From positions 1 to 26,881 of IMG/VR virus record IMGVR_UViG_3300034375_009923: a stretch of 26,881 nucleotides of DNA; one strand, 5' to 3'. The translations under genes were made by a program, and so were the position numbers. This DNA is from a virus. Positions 15,360 to 22,058 of this stretch are shown here, in pieces. The stretch's first letter is position 1; the number at the start of each line of letters is the position of its first letter. The notes under the pieces were generated by a model. It did no database searches, was not told the origin of the DNA, and worked only from the letters and a program-made list of their open reading frames with translations.

Positions 15360-15913
15360 CTAAATTCAGTAATACCTAATTGTTTTACTGCTCTTTGTAA
15401 TGCTACTATTTGATTTACACAATCATATAAAGCATGGTGCTTGTATTCGTTAGGTATTTCTGTATTAGCACATTTATATATAGTTCTATAATCCATTACT
15501 TGCCAATACTTCCAAGGAGTAGATTGTTTAATTTTTCCGTAAACAGTTTCCATGATAGGAAAATCAAAGTAAGAACCATTAGACCAGTAATAAACAGCAC
15601 CTTTACTCCATTTATAAAATTCTTTTGCAACTTTTTTAATATCATTTCTATCAGTATCTGTAAATGCTTCTTCTAAAACTGATTGTTCTTGTTTAGCCCA
15701 CCATTCTATAGTGCTTTCATCTATGGTTAGATCTAATTCTTCACATGTAGATAAATCAATCCTTTTATAAAAACAATCCAAATTATGTATATTACCATCT
15801 TTTATACTTAAACTATTATCTTTAAAAGGATCAAATCTGATTGCAGCAAATGTTAACCAAGAACTACTAGGAGTTGTGCCTAGTGTTTCTAAATCAATCA
15901 TTATATGTTTCAT
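15356..15913 (-). CDS. dexA: DexA/DnaQ-like 3'-5' exonuclease
   Basis: A 185-aa DEDD exonuclease. Exo I is MIDLETLGTTPSS (Asp and Glu), Exo II lies in YYWSNGSYFDFPIME, and Exo III reads HHALYDCVNQI (His plus Asp). It resembles T4 exonuclease A (DexA). ATG 15913 is chosen because it overlaps the stop of the upstream gene (ATGA) and starts right at the Exo I strand; the longer frame to 15958 lies inside that gene. It probably degrades host DNA or single strands for nucleotide reuse. DexA identity is from similarity; other DnaQ-fold nucleases are possible. Confidence 0.8.
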   Translation of the reverse strand: MKHIMIDLETLGTTPSSSWLTFAAIRFDPFKDNSLSIKDGNIHNLDCFYKRIDLSTCEELDLTIDESTIEWWAKQEQSVLEEAFTDTDRNDIKKVAKEFYKWSKGAVYYWSNGSYFDFPIMETVYGKIKQSTPWKYWQVMDYRTIYKCANTEIPNEYKHHALYDCVNQIVALQRAVKQLGITEFR

Positions 15914-16131
15914 AAAAGTTTTAACATAGGAATTGCAGTAGGATCTGGTACAAACCATTTTCTATCTAAATTTTGATAGCCTAGCTCTAACTTATATAAA
16001 GTATGACGTTGTGTTCTCCAATTTCCGTGTCCAAAAAGCCTATTACTCATTGCAACAAGCTGGTAAAAATGATCTCTATCTCTCACACAAAACTGTGCTT
16101 CATGTAAATCTTTTTTACTGATTTTAGACAA
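15910..16131 (-). CDS. Hypothetical basic protein, 73 aa, TTG start
   Basis: There is no ATG in frame. The TTG at 16131-16129 follows GAAAGGAAT at proper spacing, so it is preferred to an earlier TTG at 16146 that lacks a ribosome binding site. The product begins MSKISKKDLHEAQFCVRDRD and contains FGHGNWRTQRHTLYKLELGY, rich in His, Arg and aromatic residues, and ends with FVPDPTAIPML. Not recognised; possibly nucleic-acid binding. It is coupled to the exonuclease by an ATGA overlap. Confidence 0.5.
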   Translation of the reverse strand: MSKISKKDLHEAQFCVRDRDHFYQLVAMSNRLFGHGNWRTQRHTLYKLELGYQNLDRKWFVPDPTAIPMLKLL

Positions 16132-16142
16132 ATATATTCCTT

Positions 16143-16451
16143 TCAATCACTGTTAATAACTTTGACCTTAGCCCCATCCCATGATTCATCTAATTTAATT
16201 TGACATCCCAATCTACTATTATCATAAGATTCAAAAACAAAAGCATCGATAGTGTCCTGTTCATCAGCTTGCTTTTCTGAACTACCTCCTGATTCTACTA
16301 CGATATGACAGGTTCCGCAATCTAAAAATCCACCACATATACCAAATCCTTCATCAAGATTATTTTGAATCATCAAACTTGTGAGTTTTTGCTTATTACG
16401 AAATTCATAGTCATTTGTGTTGCCATTTTTGTCTGTAATTGTTATTTTCAT
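16143..16451 (-). CDS. [2Fe-2S] ferredoxin, adrenodoxin/ISC type
   Basis: A 102-aa protein with cluster ligands Cys39, Cys45, Cys48 and Cys83: C-x5-C-x2-C in GICGGFLDCGTCHIVVE and the last Cys in RLGCQIKL. This spacing is that of adrenodoxin and bacterial Fdx used in Fe-S assembly and P450 reduction, not of plant photosynthetic ferredoxins in general. It lies 2 bp after the reductase gene, and a clear AAAGG precedes the ATG. The likely job is to carry electrons from the reductase to the SUF system or to another reductase. Confidence 0.93.
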   Translation of the reverse strand: MKITITDKNGNTNDYEFRNKQKLTSLMIQNNLDEGFGICGGFLDCGTCHIVVESGGSSEKQADEQDTIDAFVFESYDNSRLGCQIKLDESWDGAKVKVINSD

Positions 16452-16453
16452 TT

Positions 16454-17464
16454 TTACCTTTTTAACATTTCTATCAAATTTGTACTTGTTGTTGTGTACT
16501 GAAATTCAGGAGTTTCACCTTTTATACGTTTGTACGCAGATTGAACTGCAAGTGTGGTTTCGTGAAATCCACTTAAAATCAATTTTAATTTACCTGGATA
16601 GGTATTACAATCTCCTACAGCATATACACCGGGTATATAGGTTTGGAAATTTTCTGTGTTTACATTAATAAGTCCATTGATACCCCATAATGCTTCAAAA
16701 CTCTCTATGTTAGCTTTTGACATAATTAAACCAAAAAACATGTAAATTTTATCTGCGTTTAAAAAATATTCTGATTCTTTTTGATTAATTAATACGCCTT
16801 TATCATTAATGCTAATTGCATTACTATTTAAATACAAACTTATTTCATTTTTTGATACTTTATCCATTAGTGCATCAACACTGTGCGGAGCAGCTCTAAA
16901 TTTACCTGTTCTATGTACTAGCGTTAATTTTTTAGGAATTTGTCTTTCATTAAGTAACAAACACCAGTCTAATGCAGAATCTCCTGCTCCAAAGATAACA
17001 ACTTCCTTGTCTTTAAGACTATCTATATTTTTTAATGTATAATTTACAAGTCCTGAATTTTCGTAAACATCTAAATTTTCTAAATTAGGCTTTTTAGGAA
17101 CAAATTTTCCTCCTCCACTTGCCATGAAGATACTACCAGCACTAATAAATTCACCAGATTTTAATTCTATTATAAATAGGTTTTCTTTTTCTTTGTTAAC
17201 TGTGAGTATTTCGTTATTTAAATATAAATCATAGTTAAAAGGTTTAATTTGTTCTAGTAAAGCATCAACATGTTGTTGTGCAGTTTGGTAAGGAACTCCA
17301 GGTATATCGTAAATTGGTTTTTCTGGATATAATTCAGTACATTGTCCACCTGGTCTATCCAACGCATCCACAATACCACAGGTTAATCCCAGTAGACCTG
17401 CTTCAAATACTGTGAAAAGACCAACAGGGCCAGCACCGACAACAAAAATGTCATAATATTTCAT
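16454..17464 (-). CDS. fnr: Ferredoxin-NADP+ reductase, thioredoxin-reductase-like type
   Basis: A 336-aa flavoprotein of the YumC type. The FAD dinucleotide fold is at 9-15 (VGAGPVG), RPGGQCTELYPEKPIYDIPG matches the family, and the NADPH fold is at 159-166 (GAGDSALDW) followed by LVHRTGKFRAAP. A second FAD motif is GVYAVGDC near 279-286. The redox-active CxxC of thioredoxin reductase is absent (residues ASGGG at that point), which supports FNR. It lies between a ClpS-like gene (4-bp overlap) and the [2Fe-2S] ferredoxin, so it can pass NADPH electrons to that ferredoxin. Confidence 0.93.
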   Translation of the reverse strand: MKYYDIFVVGAGPVGLFTVFEAGLLGLTCGIVDALDRPGGQCTELYPEKPIYDIPGVPYQTAQQHVDALLEQIKPFNYDLYLNNEILTVNKEKENLFIIELKSGEFISAGSIFMASGGGKFVPKKPNLENLDVYENSGLVNYTLKNIDSLKDKEVVIFGAGDSALDWCLLLNERQIPKKLTLVHRTGKFRAAPHSVDALMDKVSKNEISLYLNSNAISINDKGVLINQKESEYFLNADKIYMFFGLIMSKANIESFEALWGINGLINVNTENFQTYIPGVYAVGDCNTYPGKLKLILSGFHETTLAVQSAYKRIKGETPEFQYTTTSTNLIEMLKR

Positions 17465-17742
17465 AAAGATTTTATTTCAATGTTTAAATCGATTTTTTTA
17501 AGTTTAGCAATAGAGTAAGCTTCTAATGCCTTTTGCTCAGCAATTTCATAGTTATATTTGCCTGCTGTAATTTTTCCATTTTGTAACAAATCAGACATTA
17601 ATTGCACAGTATGTTCAACATCATGATTAAAAATGTCTTTTAGTATTTCAGAAAATTGAGACAAATCATTACTAGAAGTTTTTTCTACAACAACTTCATA
17701 TTTACTAGGTAATTTTAATTGTGTTTTTGTAGATACTTCCAT
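17461..17742 (-). CDS. Degenerate ClpS-like protein
   Basis: A 93-aa ClpS relative. The second half, NGKITAGKYNYEIAEQKALE, aligns well with GKAQAGLYSFQVAEQKAYE of the phage ClpS at 4753-5055, and the helix before it also matches. The N-degron pocket is broken: NDD becomes NDL, and the key His is replaced by Leu (residue about 53). Most of the ClpA-entering tail is kept in length but not in sequence. AAGGAGT before the ATG at 17742 is a clear RBS; a TTG nine bases upstream overlaps it and is rejected. It is the first gene after a late promoter and leads the SUF run. Confidence 0.75.
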   Translation of the reverse strand: MEVSTKTQLKLPSKYEVVVEKTSSNDLSQFSEILKDIFNHDVEHTVQLMSDLLQNGKITAGKYNYEIAEQKALEAYSIAKLKKIDLNIEIKSL

Positions 17743-17763
17743 AAAAACCAACTCCTTATATTA

Positions 17764-17771
17764 TATTTATT
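17764..17771 (-). promoter_or_regulatory. T4-type late promoter element (AATAAATA)
   Basis: On the minus strand this reads AATAAATA, 22 bp before the ATG of the ClpS-like gene, with the RBS in between. It is well placed to drive the whole reductase-ferredoxin-SUF run downstream. It overlaps the stop codon of the lipoprotein-like gene by one base. If active, it makes the SUF pathway a late or middle-late function. Confidence 0.6.
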
Positions 17772-18358
17772 TAATCTACGGTTAGTATATATGTAACTGG
17801 CTCTAATTCTATTACATTAGTATTGTTTTTTAAGTATGTATACAATTTTGTTTGATAAAATAGTTGGACATCTGAAACATTATCTGGATTCACTATAGCA
17901 CCAGTGTAAGTCATTTGAGATCTATTTAAGTTAAAACTAAAGAATCCATTATCAGTAACAACGTAATTAGAATTGGCAGGTGTAATTCCTGTTTGATTCA
18001 TAGCAACACTATCTACATCTCCATGTACATGAAATTCCAATGCAGTTAGGTTATCTGCTGTCCAATTTGCAGATGTTACAGTTCCTGTGGTGCCGCCTTT
18101 TAATGATAATTCATAAACCGATTGAGTCAATATAGGTTGTGTGTTGGTAGTATTGTCTTGTAGCCTTGTATCAGTTATATATACAGTGTTAATAGTTTCA
18201 TTATTAGTGACATGATCTAAATCTGTAGTTGTAGTAACTGTAGCAGTATCAATAAGAGTATAGTTGTCTTTGATGGTAACTTCTTTTTCTAACTCTGTCC
18301 TAGGCCATTCAGAACAAGAAGCTGCAAATACCAATGCAGTTAAAAATATTTTTTTCAT
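17771..18358 (-). CDS. Putative secreted or lipoprotein-like protein, Thr/Asn-rich
   Basis: A 195-aa product with an N-terminal signal, MKKIFLTALVFAASCSEWP. A Cys at position 15 after FAAS gives a weak lipobox, so it may be a lipoprotein anchored in the envelope. The mature part is rich in Thr, Asn, Asp and Val, consistent with an extended beta structure (LSLKGGTTGTVTSANWTADN, then LEFHVHGDVDSVA). No enzyme motif. It has a strong RBS (AAGGAGAAA) and lies between the hsp20 hairpin and a late promoter. Role unknown; receptor masking or superinfection exclusion are typical roles for phage lipoproteins. Confidence 0.6.
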   Translation of the reverse strand: MKKIFLTALVFAASCSEWPRTELEKEVTIKDNYTLIDTATVTTTTDLDHVTNNETINTVYITDTRLQDNTTNTQPILTQSVYELSLKGGTTGTVTSANWTADNLTALEFHVHGDVDSVAMNQTGITPANSNYVVTDNGFFSFNLNRSQMTYTGAIVNPDNVSDVQLFYQTKLYTYLKNNTNVIELEPVTYILTVD

Positions 18359-18385
18359 TTTTTCTCCTTATATAGTATTTAACAG

Positions 18386-18413
18386 AACTGGGAGGATAGT
18401 AATCCTCCCAGTT
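18386..18413 (-). terminator. Strong hairpin terminator after hsp20
   Basis: AACTGGGAGGAT (18386-18397) pairs perfectly with ATCCTCCCAGTT (18402-18413) over 12 bp with loop AGTA. It begins six bases after the hsp20 stop. The T-tract on the minus side is weak (CTGTTAAAT), so it may act mainly as a transcript-end stabiliser or a partial terminator. The symmetric GC-rich stem stands out in an AT-rich genome. Confidence 0.75.
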
Positions 18414-18418
18414 TGGAA

Positions 18419-18877
18419 TTAACCTGTTACGACAGGAATTTGCTTAGGACGTTCTTCTTCTGGAATAATTTGTTCTAAGTCTACAGTCAACAAACCATTC
18501 TTTAGTACAGCATTTTTTACCTGTACATGTGGTCCTAATCTGAAAGTTCTTTCAAACCCTCTTGTTGCAATTCCTCTGTGCAAGTAGTTCTTCTTTTCTG
18601 AAGCATCTACTGTTTCTTTTTTGCCGCTAATTGTCAACACTCTTTCCTTTTGAGAAACGTTGATTTCTTCTTCAGCAAAGCCAGCAATAGCCAAGCTGAT
18701 TGTCCAATTGTTTTCATCGACTTCCTCAATATTGTATGGAGGATAGCCTACATCACGTGTAGGATAATTAGAGTGGAAAGTTTCCAAATCTCTGAAAATA
18801 CTGTTCATTCCTACTGTGAATGGAATCAATGATGAAATAGCGTCATTTAAAGATGAGGTTGTAAGATGTCGTGTCAT
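18419..18877 (-). CDS. hsp20: Small heat shock protein Hsp20 (alpha-crystallin family)
   Basis: A 152-aa chaperone. The alpha-crystallin domain is visible from NWTISLAIAGFAEEEINVSQ through VLTISGKKE to FRLGPHVQVKNAVLKNGLLT, and the C-terminal tail carries QIPVV, the I-x-I/V anchor. The ATG at 18877 is chosen because AAGGAGAAT precedes it; the longer frame to 18937 starts upstream of the RBS and just after the promoter. Hsp20 is a frequent gene of marine T4-like phages. It has its own late promoter (18943-18950) and a hairpin after the stop, so it is an isolated transcription unit. Confidence 0.95.
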   Translation of the reverse strand: MTRHLTTSSLNDAISSLIPFTVGMNSIFRDLETFHSNYPTRDVGYPPYNIEEVDENNWTISLAIAGFAEEEINVSQKERVLTISGKKETVDASEKKNYLHRGIATRGFERTFRLGPHVQVKNAVLKNGLLTVDLEQIIPEEERPKQIPVVTG

Positions 18878-18942
18878 GTTATTCTCCTTATTAAGCAAGA
18901 CATATAAAATGCAAGCACCCACAATTGGCATGCTCACATAAT

Positions 18943-18950
18943 TATTTATA
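18943..18950 (-). promoter_or_regulatory. T4 late promoter, exact TATAAATA
   Basis: On the minus strand this reads TATAAATA, the exact T4 late consensus, 65 bp before the hsp20 ATG in the gap after rpsU. Together with the hairpin at 18386-18413 it makes hsp20 a monocistronic late unit. Confidence 0.7.
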
Positions 18951-18969
18951 CAACAAATTTAATTTTTTG

Positions 18970-19197
18970 TCAATAATATTTTATATATTTTTTGAGTTGT
19001 TTGTTAATTTCACGTTCACGTCTAGCAATAGATTTTTGTTTTTCTATTCTTTTTTTATCACTGGGTTTTTGATAAGCTTTACGATTATAATATTCTTTTA
19101 TTATTCCGCTCTCTAAAGTCATTTTTTTAAATCTTCTAATTGCCTTGTCTGTTTCATTATATTTTACATAAACAATAAATCTAGTTGCGTTTGCCAT
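18970..19197 (-). CDS. rpsU: Ribosomal protein bS21
   Basis: A 75-aa basic protein matching bS21: VKYNETDKAIRRFKKMTLES, then GIIKEYYNRKAYQKPSDKKR and a Lys/Arg-rich C-terminal helix. bS21 sits near the anti-Shine-Dalgarno end of 16S rRNA and affects start-site choice. bS21 is one of the ribosomal proteins most often carried by phages, including phages of SAR11. The start overlaps the end of the IF-3 gene by 17 bp, so both are co-translated. The length is near the cellular 70 aa. Confidence 0.95.
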   Translation of the reverse strand: MANATRFIVYVKYNETDKAIRRFKKMTLESGIIKEYYNRKAYQKPSDKKRIEKQKSIARREREINKQLKKYIKYY

Positions 19198-19684
19198 TCG
19201 TTAGTATTGCAATAATCTTGTTATGATTTACTGTGGGTTTCTGTTCCCATTCAGTATCAGGAATCATTTCTTTGACTTTGTCAAGTAATACAACTCCCTT
19301 ATCAGCTTGCTGAATTTGCCTGCTAAATAACTTCACAACAAGTTTAACTTTCTTGTTTATATTTATGAAATTCTTTATTTTATTTGCTTTAACTTCTAGA
19401 TCATGTTGTTGAGTCATTAACTTGAACTGCATTTCTTTTGTTTCTATTATACTTTGACGTTGTTTTTGTTTGTTTTTTTTGTCTTTGCGACTCTGCTCAT
19501 AAAACCATTTGCCTTTATCACAAATTTTGTAGACTGGTGGATCTGCTTTATCTGTAACACATACTAAATCTAATTGCCGCTCTTTAGCAATTACTGATGC
19601 TTCAAAATAACTTACCACTCCTTGTTGTGTTCCGTCATCTAAAATAAGTCGTACTTGTTTTGGTTTTGGTTTAAATTCTTTCAT
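19181..19684 (-). CDS. infC: Translation initiation factor IF-3
   Basis: A 167-aa protein with both IF-3 domains. The N domain has VRLILDDGTQQGVVSYFEAS, then LDLVCVTDKADPPVYKICDKGKW. A Lys-rich linker helix (about residues 68-85) follows. The C domain has KEMQFKLMTQQHDLEVKANK, FININKKVKLVVKLFSRQIQ and the closing beta strands. Residues that bind 16S rRNA in the C domain (Lys and Arg around KVKLVVKLFSRQ) are present. It is slightly shorter than E. coli IF-3 (180 aa), at the N terminus. The start is ATG, unlike the rare AUU of cellular infC, so that autoregulation is lost. Confidence 0.93.
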   Translation of the reverse strand: MKEFKPKPKQVRLILDDGTQQGVVSYFEASVIAKERQLDLVCVTDKADPPVYKICDKGKWFYEQSRKDKKNKQKQRQSIIETKEMQFKLMTQQHDLEVKANKIKNFININKKVKLVVKLFSRQIQQADKGVVLLDKVKEMIPDTEWEQKPTVNHNKIIAILTNGKRN

Positions 19685-19686
19685 AT

Positions 19687-20091
19687 TTAAAAAAAATATT
19701 CTCCTAATTCATCTAAGGTATTAATGTATACTGCTTGGGATTTATAAAAACATAATGATTCTAAATTTTTATCTGGATTTTCGCTAAAAACAAAAGTTTT
19801 TTTTGTTTTAGCAAAATTAGTTATAAACGCTATTTTTTCTAAAGTAATATTGTTAAAATCTACAATTATATGTTGTACTTGCTCTGCTGTTGACATATTC
19901 CAACTGATTGTATCAATATTATGCCAATCTTCTTGTAAATAAAATATAAAATCTTTTAGTATTGCACTATCTTCTATTGTGCTTACTACTTCAGCTATCC
20001 ATTCAGGATCTTCACTGGCTAAGAAAAAACTCATTTCTCTAGACGGAACAAACAAACTAGGATAGGTTATTGTTATAGACTCATTACTCAT
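19687..20091 (-). CDS. Hypothetical acidic protein, 134 aa
   Basis: A soluble product with many Glu and Asp residues. Visible parts: YPSLFVPSREMSFFLASEDP, EWIAEVVSTIEDSAILKDF, a VQHIIVDFNNITLEKIAFIT strand-helix unit, and KTFVFSENPDKNLESLCFYK. The alternating strands and helices suggest a Rossmann-like or CheY-like fold, but no catalytic motif is seen. It is coupled to the membrane gene by an 8-bp overlap and lies 2 bp before infC, so it could act with the translation genes. Not recognised. Confidence 0.55.
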   Translation of the reverse strand: MSNESITITYPSLFVPSREMSFFLASEDPEWIAEVVSTIEDSAILKDFIFYLQEDWHNIDTISWNMSTAEQVQHIIVDFNNITLEKIAFITNFAKTKKTFVFSENPDKNLESLCFYKSQAVYINTLDELGEYFF

Positions 20092-21466
20092 GTGCTGGTT
20101 TATTTAAAAATACTTTTGTGGGTTTTTGATTTGGTTTTATAACTTCATCAATTATTTTTTGAGGGTTTTCTTTATTTTGTTTTATTATTTCTTTTTCTTG
20201 TACTGTAAGTTCTTGTATAACTTCTTGTTTAATATCTATTTCTTCTGAAGTTATAGTATTATTTATAGTTTCTTTTTTTCCAAAAATATTTATTTCTTCA
20301 TTAGGTATCCATTTATCTCGGTTAATTAATGTCATGTTAGCTGCAATTAGCAATAAAACTGCCAATGGATCAAAAACAAAAATAATTAATATAATTACCC
20401 ATTTTACTGCTTTTTCTAATAAATTTTTATCTGCTTGTTCTCCATAAACAAATTCTGCAATATATTTAATAGGACCAACTTCAGCTTCTAATTTTCTGTA
20501 GTCTGATTCTATTTGATACTTTTGCTCAGTCAAAATATCTATTTGACTGTTGCTATCAGTAATTTTTTTAAGTTCTTCATCTATCAAAGTTCCCACATTA
20601 ACTTGATCTGAACTTTGTAATTGTTGTTGATATTGTTGTATCAGGTTATTAGATTCAGATATTTGTTTATCGGCTTGTGTTCTAAGTCTTGTTATTTCCT
20701 GTCTTGCTGCAACTGTGTCTGGACTGTTTGAACTATTTTGTATCTTTTCTAACCAACTGTTTCGTTCTGCATTTTTAATATCTTGGAAATTTTGGAATGC
20801 AGCAGCAGTAGCAGGTCCATATTTACCATCAGCCTTTGTACCAACAATACCTTGTGCTTTAGCTATTTCATTATTATCAATATAGCTATTGAGTGTAGAC
20901 AAAATTTCATCTATTTTGTTTAATTCTTGTTGATATAATTTTGTGGAATTTTTGATTATTTCATTTTGCTCATCAACAAGTGGTTGTATTCTAGCATAAG
21001 CGTTATCAATACGTTCCTGTTCAATATTTATTTGCGTTTGTACACTGGCTTGTATACCAGTTCCTTTTGATTCTAATGATGTAATTTTTTCTTCAGATCT
21101 ATTAATTATACTTTCATATCTAGCAATATCATTTTCTATTCTTTCTACTTGTGCTAGATTTTCTATATTAGCACTGGTCTGTTCAACATGAGCTTTTGAC
21201 AAAAAACCAAATATACCCATTGACGTAATGAACATCAATACTATGACAGCACTTGTAAGATAATATTTGATTAATTTAGGAACGTAAAACCAATAACGGT
21301 AAAGCCAACTTGCACTTACAAGTTTAGCAACTTCAAGTGCAGAGCCCATAATAGCGACAGGAATAGCAGCACTAGCAAAAATTGCAATCAACCCTGCAAT
21401 CGAATACCATGCTGCTATGAAACTGATTGTAAGAGCAGTAAAAAATACTAAAAATGTAAAAATCAT
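20084..21466 (-). CDS. Membrane protein with coiled coils and a peptidoglycan-binding motif
   Basis: A 460-aa product. Hydrophobic helices lie at about residues 1-20, 24-45 and 70-89, and another at 355-378 (VKWVIILIIFVFDPLAVLLL). Between them is a long Gln/Glu-rich coiled-coil region (about 95-330), broken at 203-228 by AQGIVGTKADGKYGPATAAAFQNF, which matches the PG_binding_1 pattern (G-V-x-x-DGxFGPxT). The C-terminal 80 residues are charged and cytoplasmic-looking. The family is not recognised. The layout suggests a protein that spans the inner membrane and holds the cell wall, perhaps for lysis timing or exclusion. Confidence 0.6.
   Translation of the reverse strand: MIFTFLVFFTALTISFIAAWYSIAGLIAIFASAAIPVAIMGSALEVAKLVSASWLYRYWFYVPKLIKYYLTSAVIVLMFITSMGIFGFLSKAHVEQTSANIENLAQVERIENDIARYESIINRSEEKITSLESKGTGIQASVQTQINIEQERIDNAYARIQPLVDEQNEIIKNSTKLYQQELNKIDEILSTLNSYIDNNEIAKAQGIVGTKADGKYGPATAAAFQNFQDIKNAERNSWLEKIQNSSNSPDTVAARQEITRLRTQADKQISESNNLIQQYQQQLQSSDQVNVGTLIDEELKKITDSNSQIDILTEQKYQIESDYRKLEAEVGPIKYIAEFVYGEQADKNLLEKAVKWVIILIIFVFDPLAVLLLIAANMTLINRDKWIPNEEINIFGKKETINNTITSEEIDIKQEVIQELTVQEKEIIKQNKENPQKIIDEVIKPNQKPTKVFLNKPAHE
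20260..20267 (-). promoter_or_regulatory. Possible internal late promoter (TATAAATA)
   Basis: An exact TATAAATA on the minus strand lies inside the 3' end of the membrane-protein gene, about 170 bp before the next start at 20091. It could give extra late transcription of the downstream unknown gene, infC and rpsU. Being inside a coding region of an AT-rich genome, it may be a chance match. Confidence 0.25.
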
Positions 21467-21469
21467 TAA

Positions 21470-22027
21470 TCAAAAGGAGCCAGCAGGCGAATCTACAACT
21501 ATAGCATAATCAGCTGGCGTAACCATGGGATTTGCGGTTACTTCTTCTCTTATTGTAGAAGGATCTTGACCTGAAATAAATTTGTGTCTTAATCCTGTAT
21601 TAACTTTTGCTAAACTTGCTTCTATTGCCTCTTCAATAAATGTACTACCAGTCACTAAAGTACCATTAGGATATCCTGATGGCTCTCTGCTGTATTCTAC
21701 ACTTATTGTAAAAGATGTAGTATTATTTAGTTTTCCAGTTGCATCTACAGTATCGCCAAATGCTTGTACTGCTACTGGGTTTTCATTTTCACTTAATGCA
21801 GCAATGATAGATGCAAACCGCATGTTACCTCTTTCTATAGCCAAGCTGATATCATTGGTATTTACAGTTACTGTGCCTGCAGCATCTAAGCTTTCTGCAC
21901 TATGCGGCACATAATTTCCTTGGGCTGCAACCCCGCCTGCTGCTTGAGTATTTGTGAATATCACTCTATATCTAAAATCTCTAGCATTGTTAAAATCACT
22001 TTTATAAGCGTATGCTTCTGTTGACAT
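21470..22027 (-). CDS. Hypothetical protein, probably particle or tail-related, 185 aa
   Basis: A beta-rich product with many Ala, Thr, Val and Asn: RYRVIFTNTQAAGGVAAQGN, GTVTVNTNDISLAIERGNMR, TSFTISVEYSREPSGYPNGT. No signal peptide or membrane helix. The composition is like phage structural or decoration proteins rather than enzymes. It has a strong RBS (AGGAGAG) and a late promoter 24 bp upstream, which also fits a structural role. The family is not recognised, so the role is an inference. Confidence 0.55.
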   Translation of the reverse strand: MSTEAYAYKSDFNNARDFRYRVIFTNTQAAGGVAAQGNYVPHSAESLDAAGTVTVNTNDISLAIERGNMRFASIIAALSENENPVAVQAFGDTVDATGKLNNTTSFTISVEYSREPSGYPNGTLVTGSTFIEEAIEASLAKVNTGLRHKFISGQDPSTIREEVTANPMVTPADYAIVVDSPAGSF

Positions 22028-22050
22028 TTGTCTCTCCTAACACTTTATAT

Positions 22051-22058
22051 TATTTATT
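22051..22058 (-). promoter_or_regulatory. T4-type late promoter element (AATAAATA)
   Basis: Minus strand AATAAATA, 24 bp before the ATG at 22027, with the RBS AGGAGAG between. It overlaps the stop of the SNase-like gene. It is placed to drive the unit ending with infC and rpsU. Confidence 0.6.

Noticed and set aside
16454-17464. Thioredoxin reductase
   Set aside because: The redox CxxC is absent at its usual place, and a ferredoxin gene follows directly, so ferredoxin-NADP reductase fits better.
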